DNA from: Vespula vulgaris
Lineage: Eukaryota > Arthropoda > Insecta > Hymenoptera > Vespidae
Assembly: GCF_905475345.1 (NCBI RefSeq)
Contig: NC_066592.1
Span: 6,379,501 to 6,443,500 of the forward strand
Direction of reading: 5' to 3'
DNA: 64,000 bases
The stretch's first letter is position 1. Every line of letters begins with the position of its first letter. Positions 11,485 through 23,031 of this stretch are shown here, one piece after another. Below the pieces are notes generated by a model. That model ran no database searches. It was not told the origin of the DNA and saw only the letters and a program-made list of their open reading frames with translations. The position numbers and the translations under genes are program-made.

Positions 11485-11942
11485 GATGACGGGCGGCTCT
11501 TTGCGTTTTCCTTACCGATGATCTTTCACAAATTTTAATACCTGAAGAAAGAGAAAGAAATAAGAAATGACAAAAACGCAACTAATAAAGTACTGAAATT
11601 TTTTAACTAAGAACGTATAAAAATATCACGTAATATGAAAATATCGATAGCACTTCATCTTTCTCCATTATGTGATCATTATTTATTGTACGTTACAAAA
11701 AACGATCTTATACAAGATACACAAGTAAAGTTCGTGAATAGCACGATCATATTTAATGATGATAAATCCCGATACCAAAGGAAAGGTAAGTTTTTATTAA
11801 GTAAAGAGCATATCACTCACTCTGATCGTAGCGATGATCCACGATGTGAGAATGCACAACCGGATGCCTTCGAAAGCTAAGCTAAAATAAAACGAAACCG
11901 GTGTGGCACGGGCCTCCCCGAACTCTTCGATCGAATCCAATT
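11485..11942. other. 5' region of tropomyosin copy B
   Basis: Contains a likely 5' UTR exon (minus, from about 11540) with a pyrimidine-rich acceptor upstream. Nothing else was recognised. Confidence 0.5.
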
Positions 11943-12122
11943 CTATAATTGCTTAGCGACTTTGGCTATGGTCCCGAATTTACCCTGGCTCTTAACTGGT
12001 CGATCCTCCTCACTATACTGACTACTAGCCGCGAAACGCGATCTCCGCCTTCCCATGCTATTCTCGGCCTCTAAAAGAATCTCGTTCCTGTTTTCTGACC
12101 GACCACGTAACCGAGTGGCCAT
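11943..12122 (-). CDS. possible small protein, 59 aa, function unknown
   Basis: Open frame from ATG at 12122 to TAG at 11943, starting MATRLRGRSENRNE and ending GKFGTIAKVAKQL. It is highly charged, with an RRRSR cluster, and has no signal peptide or membrane helix. The stretch is clearly more GC-rich than its surroundings, as real exons here tend to be, which is the main reason to list it. It lies upstream of and on the same strand as tropomyosin copy B. It may be a small gene, the last exon of a larger gene, or an accidental ORF. I do not recognise the sequence. Confidence 0.3.
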   Translation of the reverse strand: MATRLRGRSENRNEILLEAENSMGRRRSRFAASSQYSEEDRPVKSQGKFGTIAKVAKQL

Positions 12123-14583
12123 AGTAAACAGCAAACATCGGGAATGCAATACCCGATGCGTCTTGTTCGTCACCGTACTCGATCCTTCATATCACGCTAC
12201 TTGCGATACAATTTTAAATTGATTTCATCAATTTTCTCCTACTCGACCATTCGAATTTTCCCGCTCGTTCATTCACCGATCGACAGATCGAATCGCAACG
12301 CCTCACGTGCTCAAACGCGCCAGAGATAAACTTTTGGAAACTGGGAAGCAATTGGAATGAAGATTTTAACAGGAACGAACTTAGGTGAAACAAAATGGAC
12401 CGCTAAATCTTCTGTGCAAATAACTTCACTACTGTATGTATATATATGTCGGTTACAATACATGTCATAACAGATCAATTTCATTCTCGACCTAATGTTC
12501 AAGACATAGTTTTAAAGAAGGACTGAATTTTACAAGACGTATATCTATGTTCTTAGATTATGCATAAGATCGTCGGTTTTGTCATATATGATATATAGAA
12601 TTTAAAAAACATAAATTATATGTGTTTGTGTGTATGCGTGTGTTTGTTGTGTGTGTGTGTGTGTGCGTGTGTGTGGGGAGTATAGATGATCAAAAAAAAA
12701 ATCTAATACAGATACTGTATATATCCCCGATACTCACATTACACCTTCTTTTAGAAACCTTTTAGAACTTACAAATAACTATTTCCTTATGTTTTAAACC
12801 TCTTATATATTTTGCAAACTGCACGCGCTTATCGTGCACAGTCTCATTGTTCCAAATGTATTTCTAGACATCTTTTTTAGATTTAATATTATATCACAAA
12901 AAGCAATATTTCTAGAACACAAACTTTCCAAAGCGTATCGCAGATATTCGAAATTTTTGAAAACTGCATACATACATACATTAACTGTTCTTCTCATAAC
13001 AAGAATTACAAAACATATTTAAATGCTAATAGCAAGCAACGAGAACACATCCTTATAAAGTCTTAAATAGAATACAATAATTATGAAATTGTTTGTTTTT
13101 GAAATACATAATGTATAGAAATATAAGATAATATTCAAAAATTTTCAAATTCTTATTGAATTCATAATGTTATATTCCATATGTGTTATTTGTTTGGCAT
13201 TTTAATTAATGTTAGTACGAATATAATATAAACTTAGATTGTATGCATTTACTTTTCTTAAAAAGTAACATTCAATCTTCGCGATTTGTAAATACATATG
13301 TTTAAACAATACATTACGTTACTCGATTATAACAAAGCTTTTGAACGACAAGATTAATTAGAAATTTTAAACCTTAGAAGGAAATATCGTATTCTTAAGA
13401 ATCTTTCATCCGTAAGTTATAATAATAGATATATATTCTGGCAGAAACGTGTATTAAATATTGTATAAAAAATTACATGCTCCAGCATGTAATCAAATCA
13501 CAAATCATAATAAGCACTTAATCCATATATAAATAATGGAAAAACTTTTTTTTCAATTTTCCATAACTACTTATTAAATACTAACCAAGAGTTATATGTT
13601 ACTTGTGAAGTTTTTAGTATAAAGTCTCTCACAGCATACGTAGCAAGATAATAAGAAATGTACATCTCATATGAACAAGCATATCACATAACATACTTAC
13701 AATTAATTTTAAAAATTGTGCAAATTTTTTTGTTTTCATTTACATACAAATATTATATACATATTTTGCTAAATGAAAACAGTGCATATTGACAATTGAT
13801 ATTTGATAAGATATTGTTATATGAATACCAAAAAAGCTTTCGAAAGAATATCGATATCAAATTCATTTTTTTTTTTATGTGTGTAGTACGAAATTGCTTC
13901 GTTTTTTATGCTTACGCATAATATTTAGAAATATTCTTGGATATAAATATCTGGTTTATTATAATGGTACTTCTGTTTTTGGCTAGATATGTAGCATATT
14001 GATTTATTTTCTTGTCTTCAGAGATTGATTCTTTTCATAGCATTATAAGGAATGATAACATGATGCAGAAAAATTTGTATACTGACGCATAGGAATGCAT
14101 TTCAGAGAAATAAGATCTCCTTACGTTAAATAATCTATAGGAATACTGTATTATACATATAATACCTACTATTTATGCCAATGCAATGAACATGACACGA
14201 ATGTTGTATAAAGACAAACGTTTTATCTGTACTTTTACAAAGTACAGTGAATTGATTGAAGATGTAATCGCGCTCATCCTTAAAATGCAGCTGTAAAAAA
14301 TCTTCAATGTTTTTAACTTTGCCGCGTAAAGTATATCGTCTAAGTAATAAATTTGCAAAGTGCCACGCATACGTTATTTTTCAAACCGACGTATAAAATT
14401 ACACAATAAACGCAGTTGGTGTCATTAAGAGATGACATAAATACTTAGTATACTTACATAATTAATACAACATTTATAACGGGCGGAAACAGTGATGCTT
14501 TGGCAATTTCAAGTGCTGCAGTATTAAAAATTTGGTTGTTTAATCTAGAAAGTATTGATGCATCGTCGATAAGCGCAGCATCG
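12123..14583. other. region downstream of DAPK; no gene recognised
   Basis: AT-rich DNA after the DAPK stop (minus strand), probably including its 3' UTR. It contains a GT-type microsatellite (12621-12678) and a 12-bp inverted repeat (arms 13731-13742 and 13770-13781). Open frames here are short and have no recognisable domain. Confidence 0.6.
12621..12678. repeat. GT microsatellite, interrupted
   Basis: Run of TG dinucleotides with a few interruptions such as ATGCG and TTTG. Confidence 0.9.
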
Positions 14584-17500
14584 TCATCTGGAAAGATTAG
14601 ATCCTGTTTCAGAGTCAATAGCCATCGATAAAACATACACTGGCGTATGAGAAAGCAAGAGATGCACAGCATCTCCACGATCGAGCGCACGTAACTGTTG
14701 TATAAGAGAACTGACAGTACAATCCGTGCCTGTACAATTTAGTAACCTATGGAAATATCTTATTACAATAATCATTAAATTGTCAAATAATTGATATAAT
14801 TTTCACAATTTTACTAACCTGAGCGTCGGACTGTCCACTGTACTGTCCAATTGTGCAACTCGATCTCCTAAACCCAACCTTACAGCAAGAAGACACCAAT
14901 CTCTCCCATGATGATCAGGTGGATCTAGCATTTCAGCTAATCTTCTTTTTACAGCAGGTTTTATACTCTTAAGAGGTTGTCTTGTTCCTGGAAGACAATT
15001 CTCCATCATGGGTAACCCACAGCCAACAATGTCCCAAATGCTTTCTTCTTGATTGTTAATTGGATTTTTAAGTATAGCTTCTTCCAAATTTTTATCTATT
15101 AAGGCCGACACTATTGTTGCAGGTTCCCAAGAATGTATTACCTACGATATCATAAAAGAAATATATTACTCTTAAATTAATATACCACGCGATATACATA
15201 TAATGTATACTATTAAACTACTAACATCGCTATATCCTTGAAGCTGACTTGGACTAAGCCAATGCTTCTCAAGTAGCATTCCAGGTGCTACTAAATCAAG
15301 AGTAGCATTGACAGCATCTAAAATAACACTAAAAAGTCCGAAACATTGAGCACTAGATCCACGAGGTCCTCGTACTCGAATTTCTATACAACTTTGTTCC
15401 TCCTCTTCGAATGTTACGATACTTTCGCAAGGACCCACACACAGTTTTGATCCTCTCCACCATTGGTATAGATCCGAATTTGATGGATCCCAAGTTTGAG
15501 TAATTTTTCGCAATTGAGCCTATTTGTTCAAAACTCGTTACAATTTATTCATTTTTTTTTTTATCTGATACGCATATAAAGTATTAAAAAATTATTCATA
15601 CTTGTAAGTGTGGGAATATCGGAGATAAATGGTATAAAGGAGCCTCTGCTGGACAAAGACGAAGACCTGCGTGTGGCAATGAATTCGTAGATGATTTCCA
15701 CGGCTCCCATAAACCAGGAAGACGTTCCACCAGATTCAAACAAGGTAATTCATATTCCACTTCATCGTCATCTACTTCACACTATAAAAACGTTTCAGCA
15801 AAGTATTATTTTTTTATATTTTTTTCCGTAGTAACTTAAGTAGATAAAAAAGCAAAAAAATCGGTAATATACCGGAACACACAAATTAACAGCTTGTAAA
15901 GCTTGTAAAGCTTGACTCGCTGGACAAGGACATCGTGCCTGAAAATCTTCTAAAGTATAAACTCCTGTAGTACGTCCTCCAAGACGACCCCGTTGATCAG
16001 GACTTAATTGCCAATTTATAACATCTTGCCAAAACCATTCTGGGCTAAGAACTATTAAATCGCCAGGAAGAAGTAAACATTCTCCTAAATTCTGTAAAAA
16101 ATATATAATTATATACCTATACAATAAATATATTAGTTTGTTAAGAAGAGTCTAAAGGTATAATAACTTCAGGTACTATGCGCTATTATAGTTTCTGAAT
16201 AGATGGTCTTTTAGAACAGAGGGTCGCTATAATGGTTATATAAAAATATCTTTATTACCAGCTATTACTTCATACTAATGTAGATGTGACTAAATACGTA
16301 AGTATCAAGACATAAGAGCATAGAAACACCGATCATTATACTACGAGTAATATAGTTAATACTCACTCCGCGGCAAAGCTGTCCGAAGAGTGAAACGGTC
16401 AGCTTAGCTCTAGGATAAGAATAACGTTCTATGTATATATACCTGTAATTGTAATCCAAGTTGTTTAGAATGCTCTAAACAAACCAATGGATTGATTTTT
16501 CTGATTTCATTCAAAAATTCATCCTGTGTAAGCATTACTGGAGGTACTTCCAAAGATTGTACATATGTTCTCCATGATTCAGCAAGACCAGTCCATACCA
16601 AAGCACTCTATAGTAAAAATTCTATATCAATTATAAAGACATACAAAGATGTATAACACATATTGATGCGTAAAATATATACAAGAGAAATATTTATGCT
16701 TTATTACATTTGATAATAGTGCATGTATGTATTTTTGGGGCAAAGCATTAAAGCATCTACTTTGAAAGTAGAATTCTTTTTAGAGACATCACTTTTATCA
16801 AAGGAATTGAGAAATGGATCGACCTGTTTATCAAGATTCGCCAGGGGCACGTACATGGCCGCTTCACGCGGCGTGTCACGTCGGAGAAAACTTTCTGCAA
16901 CTTCCGGTCCATCCTACATCATGCATGGCATGCATTAAGGCTGATGTTAATAAACTTTAATAGCCAAATAATCAGCAACCAAAACATATGTTATTAGTCA
17001 TTCGATCATGTAATAGATACAATGGAATAAATGATCATATATGAGATGTTAATATTTAAACAATAACTTTTCAAAACAGATCTTATAGAGAGATTTTCAA
17101 ATTAGATTAGATTATTAAATTAAGCTTTATGGAAACTTTATATCTCTCGTCTAAATGTTAACAAAAAATATATCAATAAGAGTCTGTTTTTACAAGTTCA
17201 TGTATTTCATTAATGTTTAACTTGTGCTTATGTTAGTCAGACATTACAAATAACCAATGTGATAGAAAATTGTGGAACACATAAATATTTACTTTCAATG
17301 ATTTGATTTACTTACAATTGTATTAAATTAACCATGCATTGGATCGATGACCAAAAATTGGTGAAGGAAGCATAATGTAGCAAAAATGTTTATATATTTT
17401 TTAATTCTTTGCTTAGTTCACCAATATGTTAACATTGCCAGACATAGTGTACATATGCAAAGTGAAATATAATTTTTGACCAGGACCGTTTTATAAATTT

Positions 17501-20500
17501 ATATAATATTATAAATAATAATATAATTATTATAAATTGATCAAAGAGATGTTATATATCTATAAACGATACGACTCTTCTCTTGTAATCAATTATTCGT
17601 TAAACGGACCTGTTCGTACCAGATATCAAGCATGCTATGATATCGTGCACTTGGTATACTCCGAAATGCATCAAGAGCATACTGAAGTATAGAAGACATA
17701 TTTAAAGATAGAGCAAGAACTAGAAGAGACTGAAAATGCTTACAGAGTGCTCACAACTTGATGAAAATTGAGAAACTCGTATTTATATATATATATATAT
17801 GTATGTTTTTTTTGTGAAGTTAGAAGTGAGAAACATTTTCTCTTCTAGTGCGCGTGATAAAGTGTTATCACGTTCAACGTGAGAAATATTGTTGCTTCAC
17901 CTCAAGAAACTCCATCCTTGCATTATTTAAATAAGATCTGAGCAGCTTCAAACCAGGGCTAGAAGGATTGGTCGCATCCACCGCTACCATTTGAGGATCA
18001 TCTCCCAAAATCAATGTAAAATCTTTCAAAAAAGGTAAGAGTGGTGCGAGAAGATTACCACCGCTGGAATTCGGTGCTAAAGGCTCCGGCGCGTAAGTAC
18101 CCACTAAAATGACTTTTATATCACTGCATTTCCCAGCAAACCCTTTAACAAAAAAAAAAAAACAAGAATATAAAAAACTAAAAAAAAAATAGAAACAATA
18201 AAATACAATTAAAAATTAATTTCAACAAACCAATACTGTTTGGTGTAATTCGATCTACAATAAAACGGAGCCAAAATTTTATTTGCTGAAGTTGGACAGT
18301 AAGTGGTTCGCGAAGACTAACTGTAATAAGGTGAACTGCTGGTTGCTGAAATGTAAGTACATAGTGGTAAGATGCTAAGTATTCTTCTCTGCCACATAAT
18401 TCCCAAAATACGCATTCTCCTCCTATGGAAACAAATGTTGAAAAATTATGTAATACCTTGTATTATACTATAAACATAATTTCTATTATACTATATTTAC
18501 AATCCATCATATATATTTAAAAAATTTGTTTTCTCTTACCGACGTTTCCTCGACTCCATTCCACACCTTGTGTACCTTCATATTCACTATCACTATATTC
18601 AAAACTGAGAGAACCATGTTTACTAGTAACATCTAACTCAATACTTGGCTCTCTCTGAATAAAATTATTCTTTTTAAAACATTATTTTAACTAATAAAAA
18701 ATTTATTATATAAGTAATATTGTAATATACCTTTGTTGAATAATTTTGACTCCTAGATCTCCTAAAAAAACCGAAACTAAAAATTCCAGATTTCAAAGAA
18801 CTAATTAAAGAGGATTTTCCTGATGCACAATGTCCCAAAAGTCTTATATGTAAACGATCAATTGGTCTATGTGTAGGTTGCAATTGTCTAATATAATTTT
18901 CACGTTGGGTTGGCTGAAATAATACCACATAATATTAATACTTAAAGTATTTTTATATAAACTAAATTAAAAAAAAAAAAACTCACTATCCGAAGCTTGT
19001 CTAATAGATTTGCAATGTCTGGATAACCATATTTAATTGCTGTAACATCAGCACGTATTCCACGATTCGTCTTATCAACGTCACAACCAGCAAGGCACAA
19101 ATGTCTAACAACATTGATATGACCATGCCTAGCAGCCACGTGTAATGGCGTTAGGCCTTTTTTATTTGGTGTATCCAAGTCTACTCCATTTTCTATCAAT
19201 AATGTAACCATTCCTTCATCTCCAGCTTCACAAGCTATGTGTAAAAGTGTATCTTCTTTCTTTAAAATAAAATATTTATTATAATATAAGATATTTATTA
19301 TATTTAATTTCAACATATTAATAAATATGTAAAAAAAGCTTCATACAGAATCTTTCATGTTCAATGGGGCTCCTTGCAACAATAATTGGGAAACAGCTTC
19401 AACACAACCACGCTTGACTGCACTGATCATAGCTCCACCAAGTCCATTAGATGCTTCAGATTCCTGAAAGAAAAAAAATGTATTAATTACAATAATTTCA
19501 TGTCTTATGTAAATCATGCATTTACTATTATGAAACCTATCATCTAACATGCATATAGTGGATGAAATACATCATTTGGATTTGTGTGTTCTCTTTGTAT
19601 GTTAAAAAAAAATATTAACAAGATCTAAATAAAACACAAAATGAAAAAAATGTATTGTTCTCTAAAAAATGTAATTTTTATATAATACATAATTTCTTAT
19701 CATTTTAACTAAGGAAGCATTTAATGCCTTATGAATGATTATTCATATTGAAAATTAATACTATATTAATGCATAATAAATACAAAAAATAAATAAATAG
19801 CATAACAATATATTATAAGATTACTTTAGAAAAATACTAATATTATAAACACACCGTAAGGATCCAAGGATGTTTAAGGCACGATTCTGCACTTCCTCTT
19901 TCTCTAAAATGTTTAATTTATTATATTTATATTACATATTATTTAAAAGATATATATAAATTGTATATATTAATGTATAATAAATTTATATCTATATATA
20001 GAGAGAGAGAAAGAGATTATTAATACTTACTTTGGATCCTTGATCAACAAGGATCTTATAAAATCTTTAGCAATTTCTGATACAGTACTAAAGTATTCAT
20101 TATCAAATTGATATTGACAGGCTGCTACATTTGCGTACGTTTCTTGTTTATCCTCTCCTAAAAATGGTGATGCACCACTCAAAAGTATATATGTAAGTAC
20201 ACCAACTGCCCAAAGGTCAGTACCAAGACTTAATGGTTCATAATTAACAATTTCTGGTGCTACAAATTCAGGAGTACCAAACAGTGCTCTGTGTTCTGAA
20301 CCAGGAACCAAACGATGTGAAAGACCTAAGTCTGTAAAAAAAATTAATCTTAATACTTATCTACTATATTTCTATATCTCAAATATGAGTGGATTACCTA
20401 TTAATTTTATGTTTGGCATAGGAGGAGGAGATGAAAGAAGAATATTCTCTGGTTTGATATCTAGATGAGCCACCTGATGAGAATGTAAATGACTAAGAGC

Positions 20501-21699
20501 CATTAAAACTTGACGTACCTTTGGAAATAGAAAAAAATTTATATTGAATAAGTTATTTTTTTTTATGAGTAATACAAAGACATGATTTATAAAGAAATAA
20601 TGCATAGTAATATAAATGATTATAAATTTTGTATTCTTAAATACAAACCACATGTGCAGCTTCTACTTCACCCGATGGTGTCCAGTGAAATAATTCTCCT
20701 CCAGAAATCAACTCCAAAAGTAATACAACTGTTGTACCTGTATCTATCACTTTGTGCAATGAAACGATATTGGGATGTCTCAGTCGTGCCAGAAGACCAG
20801 CTTCTCGAGCTAGAGAAAATTTTTTTATATGTGATCTGTTACAAAAACATGTACTAACATCAATACTTACCAATATCTGCAGCAGCTACTCCTCTGGCAA
20901 CTCTTCTTTTTCTCATAATTTTGGCTGCATATAATGATCCAGTATTTATTTCCATACATTTTCTTACTATGGCAAATTGACCTCTACAATAAATAAATAA
21001 ATATCAATATTTCAAAAATAACAAATCAAATTATTAAATACTCACTTTCCAATTTCTTCTAACAACTCATAATTTTTTTCAATTGGTTCATGATGAACTT
21101 CCATCAAGGAATCCCACTCAGAACCTAAGAAATACATTTTTTGTAATATCACATCTTCACAAAAAATTTAAATTATTAATATTTATATTTAATTTTAAAC
21201 CAAATATCGATAATTTAAAAATATGTATGCTTCATAAATTATTACTATATATATAAAAGTATAAGAACTTAAACATGATCAAATTATAATATAAAGTTAT
21301 TAAATTTCTTTGTAAAGTAGCTACATTTTATAACAATTAGATTTATTCTAAATATTATTCTCAATATTTGAAAAAAATCTTATAAATGATTAATTTATAA
21401 GACTTGTAAAAAACAAACAAAAATATATTAAGACAAATACATAAATATTAATAACATATCAATTAAGTTTTTTTTTCATATTTACACATAGACATAATAT
21501 AGAAATGATAAAGATAATAATTTAAATCATGATATAAACTAAATCTTTTGTCAAAAATTTATGATAAAACGTTAAACATCTGTCAAGCTTTTGCAAAAAC
21601 GCTAATGCAAAGACGCTACAAACAATTGTTTCTAATTGATAGTTTACCACCGTTAGAAGTAACTAGTTGACGAGAATTATTCGGCATCCCAGGCATCAT
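14584..21699 (-). CDS. DAPK1: death-associated protein kinase (DAPK, Roco family), about 1113 aa
   Basis: Serine/threonine kinase of the Roco group. Exons (minus): 21699-21648, 21124-21046, 20983-20871, 20809-20649, 20518-20398, 20331-20031, 19903-19855, 19463-19347, 19259-18987, 18913-18731, 18654-18540, 18422-18231, 18142-17901, 16607-16443, 16091-15873, 15781-15602, 15519-15226, 15141-14819, 14746-14584. Kinase (about 25-285): loop GKGQFAIV, Lys in AAKIMRKRR, catalytic HLDIKPEN, magnesium loop DLG instead of DFG, then FGTPEFVAPE and HPWI. About four ankyrin repeats follow (TPLHVAARHGHINVV). The Roc P-loop is GHCASGKSS, then a COR region, then a death domain (LDPPDHHGRDWCLLAVRLGL). It ends SNLSR, like vertebrate DAPK1. 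The vertebrate calmodulin-binding autoregulatory segment between kinase and ankyrins is not seen. A separate gene sits in the 17901-16607 intron. Confidence 0.93.
16700..16705 (-). terminator. polyadenylation signal AATAAA of the nested gene
   Basis: AATAAA on the minus strand shares two bases (AA) with the TAA stop of the nested 99-aa ORF, which implies an extremely short 3' UTR. Confidence 0.5.
16704..17699 (-). CDS. nested two-exon gene in a DAPK intron, 99 aa, unknown function
   Basis: Two exons (minus) 17699-17610 and 16913-16704 join in phase 0 to a 99-aa protein beginning MSSILQYALDAFRSIPSARY and ending NTYMHYYQM. It reads as a soluble protein with no signal peptide. Both exons lie in the DAPK intron between 17901 and 16607. 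They are not DAPK exons: DAPK joins ...RMEFLE to SALVWTGLAESW directly and in phase, which matches the vertebrate protein, while these exons have their own ATG, stop and polyadenylation signal. The stop TAA overlaps AATAAA (16705-16700). A TTTTCAGT initiator-like sequence lies about 40 bases before the ATG. I do not recognise the family. Confidence 0.6.
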
Positions 21700-23031
21700 C
21701 TCACGTCTGTGATCATCGTTCGATGAATCTGAACAACATTGAGTTTTCCAAATATCCGTTACGAAAATCGTATGGCATTCTACGGCCTTCGCTGGCCTTC
21801 ACCCATGCCGGCCACCCTACACACACAATCGATATACCTGTATCGTACGAAACGCCACCTCGTTTCTCTTGAATTCCCATAGGTGTACCGAATATATTAA
21901 ATTCTATAAACGTATTACAAGATGCAATTAAACGTTTAAAAAATATGTACTTACAAATTGAAAAACTCTTCGCAGTTTCTTACGATCTTATGTTATCGTA
22001 GAATGTACAAATTTATCTAAAAATATATATTAAGATAAAACTTATGTGGAATTTGCACGTGTGTGTGTAATACATTAGAAATAACTACTACTACTAGAGC
22101 GGCGTTAGTGTCAATATATTAACTATTGTTAAGCTATTGTTAAATGTCTACGATAATATTATTTGTTCCACAATCTAAATACATGATTTGATATATATAT
22201 GAACAAATATAATATGATTTACAGAAGATTAAAATTCTTCTTATTTTATATACTGTTTTTTCTCAAATATCGGGAGATAGTATCTTGGGAAAAACTTGTA
22301 GAGTAAAAAACGAAAAGGTATTTCAATTCATTAACTCATGCAGATATTTTTTCAAATTCAATCATTGAATATCTATATGTTGCAAGATGTCTTGCAATAA
22401 ATTTAATGATGATAAATTAAAGTTCATCGCGATTCACACTATACATAAAGCAAATAAGGACATGTTCGATATCTATATACACTTTAGAGCAATAAGATCA
22501 CATTTTATGTAAAGCCACTTTCAACTATATACCTCGATAATCGCTAATGACGATATGTTAGACAATGACGAATTGTGCTAGAATATACGCGCAAATAAAA
22601 ACCGGAATACAGCTACACTTATGATAATGCAGTTTAGCAGATAACACTGTCTAAACAATGATAAGAATTGTAATATGAGAACATATATATCAAATATTAA
22701 CAAACTATATCTTTGTGGAAGTTAAGTATATATATAAGACTTATAGGTTGGATAATTGCGTCATAAACTGCATTAAATTTTTTTTTTTTATAATTATAAT
22801 ATTGACATACTGTTACAATGTTACTCATACTTACGAAAAACATATAAAATTATTATATATATATATATATTATTTATTAAGATTTATTTTTATTGTATGA
22901 AAATGCATACACAAAGGTGAAGCGGATCTTGTGCAAGTATGCAAATAAAATTGCAACACAATTATGACTGCAAATAATTAATTCTTAATGTAAATACAAG
23001 CAATTGAAATTTAAAAGAAAAGTTATATGAT
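21700..23031. other. DAPK 5' region and CCT3 3' region
   Basis: Upstream of the DAPK start (minus) and downstream of the CCT3 stop (minus). AT-rich with no recognised coding exon. The DAPK first coding exon is short, so a 5' UTR exon or promoter should lie around 21.7-22.1 kb. Confidence 0.5.

Noticed and set aside
16704..17754. The two exons in the DAPK intron as part of DAPK
   Set aside because: DAPK continues ...RMEFLE to SALVWTGLAESW as in vertebrates when they are skipped; the exons have their own start, stop and poly(A) signal.
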